Assembly: GCF_034479555.1 (NCBI RefSeq) | Contig: NZ_CP140151.1 | Coordinates: 1,488,001 to 1,552,000 of the forward strand | Source of the DNA: Chromohalobacter canadensis | Lineage (GTDB): Bacteria > Pseudomonadota > Gammaproteobacteria > Pseudomonadales > Halomonadaceae | Reading direction: 5' to 3' | Length of the DNA stretch: 64,000 nt | Part shown: piece by piece, positions 35,869 to 48,415 of the stretch | How positions within the stretch are numbered: the stretch's first letter is position 1 | Layout: every line of letters begins with the position of its first letter | Notes under the pieces: generated by a model | Seen by the model: only the letters and a program-made list of their open reading frames with translations | Told to the model about the DNA's origin: nothing | Databases searched by the model: none | Made by a program: the position numbers and the translations under genes

Positions 35869-36459
35869 CTAGAATGGCGGCGCCCGGTGCTCGCGCTGGC
35901 GTTTACTCGCCTCGATCCACCATGTCAGGTCATCCGCAAATCGGCCAAACGCACGTTCGAAGGATTTGCCAGCATCACCGACGGGCGTGCCGCTCTCATC
36001 CAACGTATTGGCGATCTGGCCGACCGCGACCGTGCTGGAAATGACCACCATACCCATCTCAGCGAGAGTACCGTGCCAGGCCAGATTGGCGTGAGCACCG
36101 CCAAGGCGGCCGGCCGAATAACTGACGATACCGGCTGGGCGCCAGAACCACTCTTCCAGAAAGTGATCGGTCAGGTTCTTCAGACCCGGCTGCATGCCCC
36201 AGTTGTATTCGCCAGTGACGAAGATGAAACCATCGGCCTCGCGAATCTTGACCGCCAGTGCCTCCATCGGTGCCGGCGCCTCGCCCTCGGGATACTCCTT
36301 GTACATGCGATCCAGCATCGGCAGATCGACGGCCTTGGCATCGACCAGTTCGGCATCGGCGCCCCGATTCTTCAACCCATCGACAATATAGTCGGCGAGC
36401 CGAATGCCGGCGCGGTCGGACCGGTAGGACCCGTAGAAAACCAGAATACGATCGGCCAT
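35869..36459 (-). CDS. NADPH-dependent FMN reductase family protein
   Basis: 196-residue flavodoxin-fold protein. The FMN phosphate loop is YGSYRSDRAGIRLADYI (about 9-25), and FVTGEYNWGMQPGLKNLTDHFLEEW is the second flavin motif of the azobenzene/quinone-reductase-like FMN_red family. RBS GAGG lies before the ATG at 36459. It is convergent with tspO. Substrate unknown. Confidence 0.85.
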   Translation of the reverse strand: MADRILVFYGSYRSDRAGIRLADYIVDGLKNRGADAELVDAKAVDLPMLDRMYKEYPEGEAPAPMEALAVKIREADGFIFVTGEYNWGMQPGLKNLTDHFLEEWFWRPAGIVSYSAGRLGGAHANLAWHGTLAEMGMVVISSTVAVGQIANTLDESGTPVGDAGKSFERAFGRFADDLTWWIEASKRQREHRAPPF

Positions 36460-36747
36460 GAGAAAGTACCTCGAACGCGAAGGGTGATTGAGCAGACAGA
36501 CCCCTTCAGAGTAGCGCCGTCGCAGAAAAGCCACCACGCCGCCACACATTCAGCGGCGTGGTTGTTTCACACGCTTTGACTACAGTGAATGTAGCGTTAG
36601 GTATAGAGGCGGTTAATGTCTGGAAACGATCCGAAGTGGACATGTCAGCAAGGTCGTGAGCGTATCCATTCGTCTTATATAGCCGTCACGACGTTAGCGT
36701 GCGGTCGTCCTTTCGTTGACCGCTCATAGGCGTGGCGACTTTTCCCC

Positions 36748-36850
36748 TCACTCATCGTAAGCGATGGCGAACGGCCAGTGCCGAGCAGGTTGCAACGCAT
36801 GGGTGACATCGACCAGCCCCGTAACGTTGGTATCGCTCATGGTGTGCCAG
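36748..36850 (-). pseudogene. Scrambled relic of the downstream SDR (YdfG-like) gene
   Basis: This stretch matches three separate pieces of the intact SDR gene at 37881-38642 in order, with the material between them missing: the end (FAIAYDE stop versus FAIDYDE stop), the short string GTGCCGAGCAGGT (also at 38126) and the centre ([19 protein letters not shown] versus [19 protein letters not shown]). Homology stops at 36850, four bases from the end of the LysE gene. It is a decayed partial duplicate, not a gene. Confidence 0.8.
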
Positions 36851-36854
36851 CTTC

Positions 36855-37484
36855 TTACCTCCGCGGTTGAAGATCCTTGGTAGCCAAGAGGGTTGCAGCG
36901 AGGATCATCAGTCCGCCACAGATCTTGCTTACGAGGCCGAACGAGTAACTTTGGAGCGCGGCTGCCGCTCGGACGCCCAGCCAGCCCCATAGCAGCAAGG
37001 TTAATCCATCAACTACGATATAGGTCAGACCAAGGATGAGAAGTTGCGGCACGACCGGACTGCCTGGATCAATGAACTGAGGAAAGAGGGCACCGAAGAA
37101 CACGACAGCAAACGGGTTGGCCATGGAAGTTATGAAGCCCTGTCGAAAAAGTCGAAATGAGGAGTCTGTGATGCTGACAGAAACCTTTCGTCCCTCTTCC
37201 TTCGACAGGATGAGCTGAAGCCCGATCCAGATGAGATAGGCTACACCGAACCATTTTATCCAGAGGAACGCGGTTGCAGATGTCGCAATGATTGCTGCGA
37301 GACCGAATGCTGCAGCGATCATCTGCAGGCAATTGGCGGTCAGGTCCCCACAGGCCGTGAATACGCTACGTCGCAAGCCGTGTCGGATACTATTCGAGAT
37401 GATTAACAATTGGCTGGTATCAGGAGGCGTGGCAAAGAAGACCGCCACAGCAGAAAGATAGACCACGTAGGTTTCCAAAGGCAT
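36855..37484 (-). CDS. LysE-family amino-acid exporter
   Basis: 209-residue inner-membrane protein with about six helices. It starts YVVYLSAVAVFFATPPDTSQLLIISNSIRHGLRR, where the usual family GPG is replaced by PPD. LIWIGLQLIL and GFITSMANPFAVVFFGALFPQFID are the LysE/RhtB signatures. Base composition and codon choice are less GC-rich than neighbours, and it lies between an SDR relic and the intact SDR, suggesting acquisition. Confidence 0.85.
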   Translation of the reverse strand: MPLETYVVYLSAVAVFFATPPDTSQLLIISNSIRHGLRRSVFTACGDLTANCLQMIAAAFGLAAIIATSATAFLWIKWFGVAYLIWIGLQLILSKEEGRKVSVSITDSSFRLFRQGFITSMANPFAVVFFGALFPQFIDPGSPVVPQLLILGLTYIVVDGLTLLLWGWLGVRAAAALQSYSFGLVSKICGGLMILAATLLATKDLQPRR

Positions 37485-37880
37485 TCGACGCCCTCCTCAG
37501 CAGCAATATAAATACTATGCCCATTGCCTACGACAAAATCCACTCTGCCCCACCATATGGGGATCAAGCGGTTCCTGATGCCGCTTGCTTCCACCCGCTA
37601 TTGATTTTGGCTTCGACAACGATGTCCATCCGAGCATGCATCCTAAATTATTTTCAAAACTTCAAGAGACTTTCTCGCTGGGCCTCCGATTTTCAATCAG
37701 AGTCACTCTTGATGTAGGCAGATAAAAACACCGAAATAATAACAAAACCGATCAACTGGATCGATTCCTGGAAACGAAGAAACCAGCGAATAGCTGGTTT
37801 CTTCACTCCAGCTTTCAGCAGACTTAAGCGACGCACACAGAGTTGAGTCGTGAATCCACTGTTAGCGGCTTCGTTTTCCC
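37485..37880. other. AT-rich intergenic region beside LysE gene
   Basis: About 396 bases with clearly lower GC than the window. It holds the LysE promoter area and the perfect hairpin at 37776-37804. No gene with an RBS could be supported. Confidence 0.5.
37776..37804. repeat. Perfect 12-bp inverted repeat
   Basis: GAAGAAACCAGC/GCTGGTTTCTTC with a five-base loop. It looks like a terminator stem with short T-rich arms on both strands. It lies 76 bases after the stop of the intact SDR gene on the minus strand and may terminate it. Confidence 0.6.
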
Positions 37881-39435
<1,555 letters not shown>

Positions 39436-39648
39436 GGCAGCTCCTGGGATCGGGAATGAGGCACTGGCACAGCAGCCTAGCCAGCCTGTAAAAGCCACGG
39501 TAGGGCCAGTTACGGTGCCCCAATGGGACATCCCGCCGTCACGGCAGTCGGCATTGGTCGCCGCTAAACGCGGAACACAGGCGTGCTGAAAGGCACACAC
39601 CAGGAAGGCATGAATCGGATCGAGTTCATCAAGCGGAGGGCTTACGAT

Positions 39649-39689
39649 ACGCGACACGGCGCACTTCGTCTTGAAGGGCCGTGTCGCGT
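39649..39689. terminator. Inverted repeat downstream of katG
   Basis: Perfect 12-bp stem ACGCGACACGGC/GCCGTGTCGCGT with a 17-base loop, followed on the plus strand by TTTCCC. A second shorter repeat TTCCCGG/CCGGGAA (39690-39718) adjoins it. On the minus strand it lies 37 bases after katG. The lack of a T run makes termination uncertain. Confidence 0.5.
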
Positions 39690-39726
39690 TTCCCGGCGTG
39701 CGAGACGCTAACCGGGAAGGGGGGAG

Positions 39727-41964
<2,238 letters not shown>

Positions 41965-42164
41965 TTAAAGCATCCCCGTGATAGTTAAAATTCGTATTTT
42001 GCTACCCACTAGATAGGCATAAATAATTACGAGGTAAAACAGGGCCATGCTGCTGTCACGACGTCGATACCTTTCTGGCTCTATCGGGGCATACGGAAAG
42101 CTGCCTAGGCTAAGGGCCATCGATCCTTCAAACCGTTCGTTGCCGACCGCACAGGACCTTGCTC

Positions 42165-43481
42165 ATGACTACGACCAACGACCTCGTTCACCAGCTCGAC
42201 CGCCAGTACGTCTTTCACTCCTGGTCCCAGCAGGGGCAGCTCGATCCGCTGGTGATCGCCGGTGCCGAGGGGTGTCGCATGTGGGATTATGCAGGCAAGG
42301 AATACTTGGATTTCAGCAGCCAGTTGGTGAACACCAACATCGGCCACCAGCATCCCAAGGTCATCGCCGCCATCAAGGAGCAGGCCGAAACTCTAGCAAC
42401 AGTGGCCCCGGCGCATGCCAACCTGGCGCGGGGCGAGGCCGCCAAGCGCATTGTGGAGCGTGCTCCGCAAGGCTTCTCCAAAGTGTTCTTCACCAACGCC
42501 GGGGCGGATGCCAACGAGAACGCCATCCGCATGGCGCGGAGCTTCACCGGGCGCGACAAGATTCTTTCGGCGTATCGCTCCTATCACGGCAATACCGGGT
42601 CGGCCATCGTCGCCACGGGCGATCCGCGTCGCGTGCCCAACGAGTTCGCGCGGGGCCATGCGCACTTCTTCAATCCCTACCTTTATCGCAGCGACTTCTG
42701 GGCCGGCGACGAGCAAGAGGAATGCCAGCGCGCCTTGCAGCACCTGCGCCGAGTCATTGAATGCGAGGGCCCCGGCGCCATCGCCGCCATTCTGCTCGAG
42801 CCGATCCCCGGTACGGCGGGTGTACTGACGCCCCCGGCGGACTACTTGAAGGGCGTGCGAGCGTTGGCCGACGAGTTCGGCATCCTGTTGATCTTCGATG
42901 AAGTGATGGCAGGTTTCGGGCGTACCGGGCGCTGGTTCGCCTTCGAGCACTTCGATGTCACGCCGGACCTGATCGTCTTTGCCAAGGGGGTCAACTCCGG
43001 TTATGTACCAGCCGGCGGTGTCGTGGTCTCGGACGCCATCAGTCGTCATTTCGACGAACACATGTTCTTCGGCGGCCTGACCTACTCCGGGCATCCGCTG
43101 GCGATGGCCTCGATCGTCGCCACGCTGGATGCCATGCGCGACGAAGGGATTGTGGAAAATGCCGCCCGCATCGGCGAAGGCGTGCTCGGCCAGGGGCTCG
43201 AACGCCTAGCGCGCGAGCATGCCATCGTCGGCGAAACACGCGGACTGGGGGTCTTTCATGCCCTGGAACTAGTCAGCGACCGCGAGAGCCGCACGCCGCT
43301 ATCAGCGAGTGCGATGAGCGAGATCAAGCACGCCCTGCTCGCCGAAGGCATGCTGCCGTTCGTGGCCGAGAACCGCATTCATGTGGTGCCGCCGTGCATC
43401 GTCAGCGAGGCGGAAGCCCAGCAGGGGCTGGCGATTCTGGATAAAGTCCTGGGCGAGATGTCGGCCAAGCACGCCGCTTGA
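42165..43481 (+). CDS. Class III (PLP) aminotransferase
   Basis: 438-residue omega-aminotransferase fold. The PLP Asp is D245 in LLIFDEVMAGFGRTG and the Schiff-base Lys is K274 in IVFAKGVNSGYVPAG. TNAGADANENAIRMAR is the cofactor phosphate loop. The N-terminal FHSWSQQGQLDPLVIAGAEGCRMWDYAGKEYLDF differs from GABA and ornithine transaminases and resembles taurine-pyruvate-type enzymes, but the substrate is not known. ATG at 42165 follows AGGAC. It is convergent with a MocR regulator and part of the 42-50 kb locus. Confidence 0.83.
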   Translation: MTTTNDLVHQLDRQYVFHSWSQQGQLDPLVIAGAEGCRMWDYAGKEYLDFSSQLVNTNIGHQHPKVIAAIKEQAETLATVAPAHANLARGEAAKRIVERAPQGFSKVFFTNAGADANENAIRMARSFTGRDKILSAYRSYHGNTGSAIVATGDPRRVPNEFARGHAHFFNPYLYRSDFWAGDEQEECQRALQHLRRVIECEGPGAIAAILLEPIPGTAGVLTPPADYLKGVRALADEFGILLIFDEVMAGFGRTGRWFAFEHFDVTPDLIVFAKGVNSGYVPAGGVVVSDAISRHFDEHMFFGGLTYSGHPLAMASIVATLDAMRDEGIVENAARIGEGVLGQGLERLAREHAIVGETRGLGVFHALELVSDRESRTPLSASAMSEIKHALLAEGMLPFVAENRIHVVPPCIVSEAEAQQGLAILDKVLGEMSAKHAA

Positions 43482-43528
43482 TTGCCCGAGTAGCGAGCTG
43501 CATCGCCGCCACAAACGCTAGAGAATAT

Positions 43529-43551
43529 ACGCCGGGCCTTGTGCCCGGCGT
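43529..43551. terminator. Hairpin between aminotransferase and MocR gene
   Basis: Perfect 9-bp stem ACGCCGGGC/GCCCGGCGT with a five-base loop between two convergent genes. No T run on either side. Confidence 0.6.
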
Positions 43552-43567
43552 CGTCGTGGGTACGCCG

Positions 43568-45028
43568 CTACCCCAGCGTTCGCGCCAGACGTTCGATGCC
43601 CGGTTCGATGCGTTCGGCGTCGATGGCGCCGAACCCCAGGCGCATGAAGTTGCGCGGCGGCACACGCTCGAAGAAATGCTGAAAACCAGGCTCGATGAGC
43701 ACGCCGTTTTGCGCGGCCTGCCAGGCCAGGCGCTGAGTATCCACGTCTTGCGGTGCTTCCAGCCAGAATACGCTGGCATGGTCGCCGCCGACGCGCCGGC
43801 AATCGGTCAAGTGCCTGGCAATGGCGTCGTTCATGCACTCCCAGCGGTGGCGCATCTCGTCGGCAAATTGCCGCAGGTAGCGGTCGTAATGTCCCTGGGC
43901 GAGAAACTGCGCCAGCTGTTGCTGCAAGCTCGACGGCGGGTGGCGATACATCAACCGCCGCAGCGCGCGCAGCTCGTCGATCAACTCGGCGTCGGCCACC
44001 AGGTAGCCCAGGCGTAGCCCCGGCGAGAGCGGCTTGGACAGGCTACTCATGTAGATCACCCGCCCGCCGGCCCGGCTAGCTTTCAGGGCCGGCTGCGCGT
44101 GACGGTCGAAGTTCACCTCTGCGTCATAGTCGTCCTCGAGCACGATCTGATCGAAACGCTGGATCTGTTTAATCAACTGCTCGCGACGCTCGCGGCTCAT
44201 GGTGGCGCCGGTCGGTCCCTGATGGCTAGGTGTCACGTAGAGATAGTCACAGCGTGGAGTCTCGGCATCGAGCTGCATGCCCTCGCCGTCCACGTGCTGG
44301 TAGTGAAGCTGGGCGCCCTGGCGCAAGAAGACATTGACCGCCTCGCGATACCCAGGGTTCTCGACGGCGACACGCGTTTGCCGGTCGAACAGCAGCTGCG
44401 CGATCAGAAACAGCGCATTCTGCGATCCCAGGGTCACCAAAATCTCATCGCTCTGCGCATGAATGCCGCGCTTGGGCAGCACCCGCGTGCGCAATTGCTC
44501 GATCAGCATAGGGTCGTCCTGATCGTAGCGATCGCTGAGCCAGTGACGCTCGCGATTCCCGCCCAGCAGACGTCGCGAAGTCTCGCGCCATTGTTCGAGG
44601 GGAAACAACCGCGTATCCAGTTGCCCATATACGAAGGGAAACTCGTAATGCATCCAGTTGCTGGGACGCAGTACGCCCTGCAAGTGACTGGGGCGGTGCG
44701 TGAAGCGTTTGCTCCAGGATGGTGCATCTACCGTCGTCTGGCTCGTCGCTTGGGCCAGCGCCAGGGTATCGCTGTCATGATAAGCGTCGTGCAGGTAGTA
44801 ACCGCTACGCGGCCGGCTGACCAAGTAGCCGTCCTCGACCAGGCCTTCGTACACCAACGCCACGGTATTGCGCGAAATGCCCAATTGCAGGGACAAACGG
44901 CGACATGACGGCAACGCCTCGTCGGCGGGAATGGTCCCGGTATGGATAGCGTCGAGCAGCGACTCACGCAATTGTTCCTGCAACCCGCGCTGGGTATCGA
45001 AATCGAGATGGAAATAATGGTCGAGCAT
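43568..45028 (-). CDS. MocR-family transcriptional regulator
   Basis: 486-residue PLP-dependent regulator: GntR winged helix at about 12-75 (LQEQLRESLLDAIHTGTIPADEALPSCRRLSLQLGISRNTV) and aminotransferase-like domain with PLP Asp in VLEDDYDAEVNFD and the internal Lys in IYMSSLSKPLSPGLRLGY. Divergent from the ABC importer (45275) and convergent with the aminotransferase, so both are candidate targets. TauR, GabR and EnuR, known MocR proteins, regulate amine catabolism with similar neighbours. Start at 45028 with RBS GGGAG. Confidence 0.88.
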   Translation of the reverse strand: MLDHYFHLDFDTQRGLQEQLRESLLDAIHTGTIPADEALPSCRRLSLQLGISRNTVALVYEGLVEDGYLVSRPRSGYYLHDAYHDSDTLALAQATSQTTVDAPSWSKRFTHRPSHLQGVLRPSNWMHYEFPFVYGQLDTRLFPLEQWRETSRRLLGGNRERHWLSDRYDQDDPMLIEQLRTRVLPKRGIHAQSDEILVTLGSQNALFLIAQLLFDRQTRVAVENPGYREAVNVFLRQGAQLHYQHVDGEGMQLDAETPRCDYLYVTPSHQGPTGATMSRERREQLIKQIQRFDQIVLEDDYDAEVNFDRHAQPALKASRAGGRVIYMSSLSKPLSPGLRLGYLVADAELIDELRALRRLMYRHPPSSLQQQLAQFLAQGHYDRYLRQFADEMRHRWECMNDAIARHLTDCRRVGGDHASVFWLEAPQDVDTQRLAWQAAQNGVLIEPGFQHFFERVPPRNFMRLGFGAIDAERIEPGIERLARTLG

Positions 45029-45274
45029 CGTTTTCTCCCGATGAGGCATCACACCGGAATAGATGCAAGGAGCGCGCCATGACGCTGCACTGGCTGGATG
45101 GGCACATGATTAGGCGTCGAAACATCTGGCCAACCGGTGTCCCCCAACTGGCTCTATAGCGACCAACGTCGAATTCTTTAGGGTGGACTCAACACGTTGG
45201 AGATTGCCGCCGCCACGGCGAGCCGTCTTCGGTCTCATCCACCAACGATCTCAACAACAACAGCGAAGGTGATT

Positions 45275-46183
45275 ATGATGCTTCCCACGACTCGTAACGC
45301 AACTCCCCGCCACCGCTTCCCCAAGGTCCGTTTCTCCAAGACTATTGCCGCTACCGTGGCCGGCACCTTGATGTCGTTGTCGCTGCCCGCCCTGGCAGCA
45401 GACTTGGAGGAAATCCAGGAGCGCGGTTACATGGAGGTGGCCACCGAGGATAATTACGCCCCTTTCAACTTCATCGAAGGCGACAACGCCAAGGGCTTCA
45501 ACGCCGATATGCTCGAAGAGCTGCGCGATTACGCCGACTTCGAGGTTCGTCAGGAAATCCTCCCGTGGACTGGCCTGTTGGCAGCGGTCTCCAACGATCA
45601 GTACGACATGGCCTTGACCGGCGCATCCGTCTCCGATGAACGCTTGCGCGTGTTCAACTACACCCCGCCCTACGCCTCCGCCCAGCATTTCGCCATCAAA
45701 CGCGCCGACGATGACAGCATCAGCGATGTCGATGACCTCAGCGACAAGCAAGTCGGCGTCCAGGCCGGAAGCGTACTGCTCTCGCGCCTGCCGGAGTTGG
45801 AGGCGATGCTCGAAGAGGACGGTGGCGCACTCGGCGAGGTCGTGCAGTACGAATCCTATCCCGAAGCCTTTGCCGACCTGGCCAATGGGCGACTGGATTA
45901 CGTCATCGATTCAGCGGTACCGGTGAATACACTGGTGGCCTCCAAGCCGGACGTCTTCGCCAAGGGCCCGGCGGTTTCCGGGGCGGGCTACGTTTCTTGG
46001 CCGATTCCCAAGGATAGCCCTGAACTGCTGGAGTACATGAGCGGCTTCCTGGAACACCTCAAGGAAAATGGCCGCCTCGCCGAGCTGCAGGAAAAATGGT
46101 TCGGAGAAAGCTTCCCGGATCTTCCCGAGAAGCCGCTGACCAGCGTCGATCAATTCCACGAACTGGCCGGCCTCGACGACTAA
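45275..46183 (+). CDS. Polar amino-acid ABC transporter substrate-binding protein
   Basis: 302-residue periplasmic binding protein of the family 3 type. A signal peptide of about 41 residues ends LPALAAD. EVATEDNYAPFNFIEGDNAKGFNADML, DMALTGASVSDERLRVFNYTPPY and LGRLDYVIDSA-like DYVIDSAVPVN segments form the ligand lobes. Tandem ATGs at 45275 and 45278 follow AAGG. It is the first gene of a four-gene importer divergent from the MocR gene. The ligand is unknown. Confidence 0.85.
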   Translation: MMLPTTRNATPRHRFPKVRFSKTIAATVAGTLMSLSLPALAADLEEIQERGYMEVATEDNYAPFNFIEGDNAKGFNADMLEELRDYADFEVRQEILPWTGLLAAVSNDQYDMALTGASVSDERLRVFNYTPPYASAQHFAIKRADDDSISDVDDLSDKQVGVQAGSVLLSRLPELEAMLEEDGGALGEVVQYESYPEAFADLANGRLDYVIDSAVPVNTLVASKPDVFAKGPAVSGAGYVSWPIPKDSPELLEYMSGFLEHLKENGRLAELQEKWFGESFPDLPEKPLTSVDQFHELAGLDD

Positions 46184-46265
46184 GTGATGGCCGCCCCCCT
46201 GTGTCACCGCAGCGCCGTGGCCCGGCCACGGCGTCGCCCTTATTCCTTAGCTCGGGGACTCTGTC

Positions 46266-46907
46266 ATGAATGCCAGCGCCTGGCACATGTTGCTGGAAGG
46301 GGCCTGGACCACCGTCTGGATCTCCGCTGTCTCGATTGCCATCGGGGTCGTGGCGGGCTTGGTCATCGCCCTGATTCGCCTCGCGCGAATTCCCATCGTC
46401 GATCAACTTCTCGTACTCTACATCAGCGTGGCTCGCGCCACTCCCCTGGTGACCCTGGCACTCTTCATCTTTCTCAGCGCCCCTGACCTGGGGCTCGATC
46501 TCAACCGTAGCGTCGCCGGTATCCTGGCGTTGTCGCTCAATACCACCGCCTTCAATGCCGAGATCTGGCGCAGCGCATTTCGCAATTTCTCTCGCGAGCA
46601 AAGCGAAGCGGCCATGGCAACGGGCATGACGCCATGGATTACCTTTCGCCGCATCATGTTGCCGCAGATGGTGATTACCAGCTTGCCAGGGCTGGTCAAT
46701 GAGATGTCCTTTCTGATCAAGGGCAGCCCCGCCATCGCGGTGATCGGCATCGTCGATCTGACCCGCGTGACCAATCGCATCTCGGCCGTGACCTATGAGC
46801 CACTACCGCCCATTCTCGTCGCCGGCGCGCTCTACATGGCAATAATCGGTTGCCTGGTATGGCTACAACGTCTCGCCGAACGCCGTGCCAATCGGCTGGC
46901 AATGTGA
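46266..46907 (+). CDS. Polar amino-acid ABC transporter permease 1
   Basis: 213-residue inner-membrane permease with about five helices. The HisM/Q-type EAA loop is seen at SEAAMATGMTPWITFRRIMLPQMVITSLPGLVNE, and SVARATPLVTLALFIFL resembles the family signature. It follows the binding protein by 82 bases and precedes the second permease by 10 bases. Confidence 0.9.
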   Translation: MNASAWHMLLEGAWTTVWISAVSIAIGVVAGLVIALIRLARIPIVDQLLVLYISVARATPLVTLALFIFLSAPDLGLDLNRSVAGILALSLNTTAFNAEIWRSAFRNFSREQSEAAMATGMTPWITFRRIMLPQMVITSLPGLVNEMSFLIKGSPAIAVIGIVDLTRVTNRISAVTYEPLPPILVAGALYMAIIGCLVWLQRLAERRANRLAM

Positions 46908-46917
46908 GGATACGACC

Positions 46918-47583
46918 ATGAGCAACTGGGACATCCTGTGGGATGAGCGTGCGCAGTTCTGGAGTGGTTTTCTGAGCACCCTGGAAATATTTGGCCTATC
47001 GATCGTGGGTGCCTTTTTGATCGGCTGCGGGCTACTTTATTTACTCGAAGGCAGCCGCAAGCGGCTGACCATGCCGCTGCGCATTTTCATCGATGGCATG
47101 CGCATGCTGCCGTTCTTGATCCTCGCCTATCTGCTTTATTACGGCTTGCCAAGCGTCGGTATTCGTCTCGACGCCTGGTGGTCGGGGGTCGGCGCTCTGG
47201 CGGTGTATCACGGCGCCTATTTCGCCGAAATCTTCCGGGGAAACCGTTTGACCTTTCCGCCGGGGCAGATCGAGGCTGCGAAGGCGCACGGCTTCACCAA
47301 GGGCAAAATGTTCTTTCGCCTACTGCTGCCGCAGATCATCATGCAAACCCGGCCATTACTGGGCAACCAACTGATCTATGCGCTCAAGGACACTGCCTTT
47401 CTCGTCATCATCACCGTGAGTGAGTTGACCGCCGCCGCCAACAGCTTATCGAGCACCTACTTCATTCCCACCGAGGCGTTCATCGTCGTGATCGGTTTCT
47501 ACTGGGCAATCAGCGTGACGATGGAAATCATCATCAAACAATGCGGGCGTTTCAGCGCCAAACGGGGGTTCGACAATGTCTGA
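46918..47583 (+). CDS. Polar amino-acid ABC transporter permease 2
   Basis: 221-residue inner-membrane permease. [22 protein letters not shown] and the ATPase-docking loop [34 protein letters not shown] are typical of the second subunit of these importers. Start at 46918 has GAGGA upstream. Its end overlaps the ATPase start by 8 bases, so translation is coupled. Confidence 0.9.
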   Translation: MSNWDILWDERAQFWSGFLSTLEIFGLSIVGAFLIGCGLLYLLEGSRKRLTMPLRIFIDGMRMLPFLILAYLLYYGLPSVGIRLDAWWSGVGALAVYHGAYFAEIFRGNRLTFPPGQIEAAKAHGFTKGKMFFRLLLPQIIMQTRPLLGNQLIYALKDTAFLVIITVSELTAAANSLSSTYFIPTEAFIVVIGFYWAISVTMEIIIKQCGRFSAKRGFDNV

Positions 47584-48364
47584 AGCAAACACGTCTGAGA
47601 CGGCTGCGGTTTCGATCCGCCATCTTTCGAAAAGCTTCGATGACGTCGAGGTATTGCGTGATGTCGAACTTGAGGTCAAAACCGGCGAGGTGGTGACGAT
47701 CATCGGCTCGTCCGGCTCGGGTAAGTCGACGCTGTTGCGTTGCATCAACTGGTTGGAGCAGCCCGACCGGGGCAGCATTCATATCGCCGGGCAGCGCATC
47801 GGCGTCAACGATGCCGGCCGGCCGATGCCGGTGCGCGAACTGGCCAAGGTGCGCGCCAAGACCGGCATGGTGTTCCAGGGCTTCAATCTGTGGCCACACC
47901 TCAACGTGCTGCACAACGTCACCGAGGCACCCATCCACGTGCAGGGCAAGTCCAAGCGCGAAGCCGAGGAACTCGCTACGGCGCTACTCGAGAAGGTGGG
48001 TATGTCGCACAAGCACGATAGCTATCCCAACACGCTCTCGGGCGGCCAGAAGCAGCGCGTGGCCATCGCCCGGGCATTGGCCATGCAGCCAACGGTGATG
48101 CTTTTCGACGAGCCCACCTCGGCGCTGGACCCGGAGCTGGTGGGCGAGGTGCTGGCGGTGATCAAGGATCTCTCCGCTGAAGGCTACACCATGGTCATGG
48201 TGACGCACGAGATGGCCTTCGCCCGCGCGGTGTCCGATCAGGTCGTCTTCCTGGAAAAAGGCCTGATCATAGAGCGGGCCGACCCGGAAACCTTCTTCAC
48301 CACCCCCAAGACCGATCGTGTGCGCAAATTCCTCGAAAACCACGATACGCCCTCGCCCGGCTGA
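47576..48364 (+). CDS. Polar amino-acid ABC transporter ATP-binding protein
   Basis: 262-residue ATPase with Walker [14 protein letters not shown]-loop [10 protein letters not shown], signature [15 protein letters not shown], Walker [15 protein letters not shown] and H-loop [11 protein letters not shown]. It is the GlnQ/HisP type. The short N-terminal extension ([12 protein letters not shown]) is normal. Last gene of the importer operon, convergent with the amidase. Confidence 0.93.
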   Translation: MSEANTSETAAVSIRHLSKSFDDVEVLRDVELEVKTGEVVTIIGSSGSGKSTLLRCINWLEQPDRGSIHIAGQRIGVNDAGRPMPVRELAKVRAKTGMVFQGFNLWPHLNVLHNVTEAPIHVQGKSKREAEELATALLEKVGMSHKHDSYPNTLSGGQKQRVAIARALAMQPTVMLFDEPTSALDPELVGEVLAVIKDLSAEGYTMVMVTHEMAFARAVSDQVVFLEKGLIIERADPETFFTTPKTDRVRKFLENHDTPSPG

Positions 48365-48390
48365 ACGGACGAGAGCAATGGCCGACCGGG

Positions 48391-48415
48391 CCCCGCTCAG
48401 CCTGTCTGAGCGGGG
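48391..48415. terminator. Hairpin overlapping the amidase stop region
   Basis: Perfect 10-bp stem CCCCGCTCAG/CTGAGCGGGG with a five-base loop between convergent genes; the amidase stop codon lies inside the left arm. No T run. Confidence 0.55.
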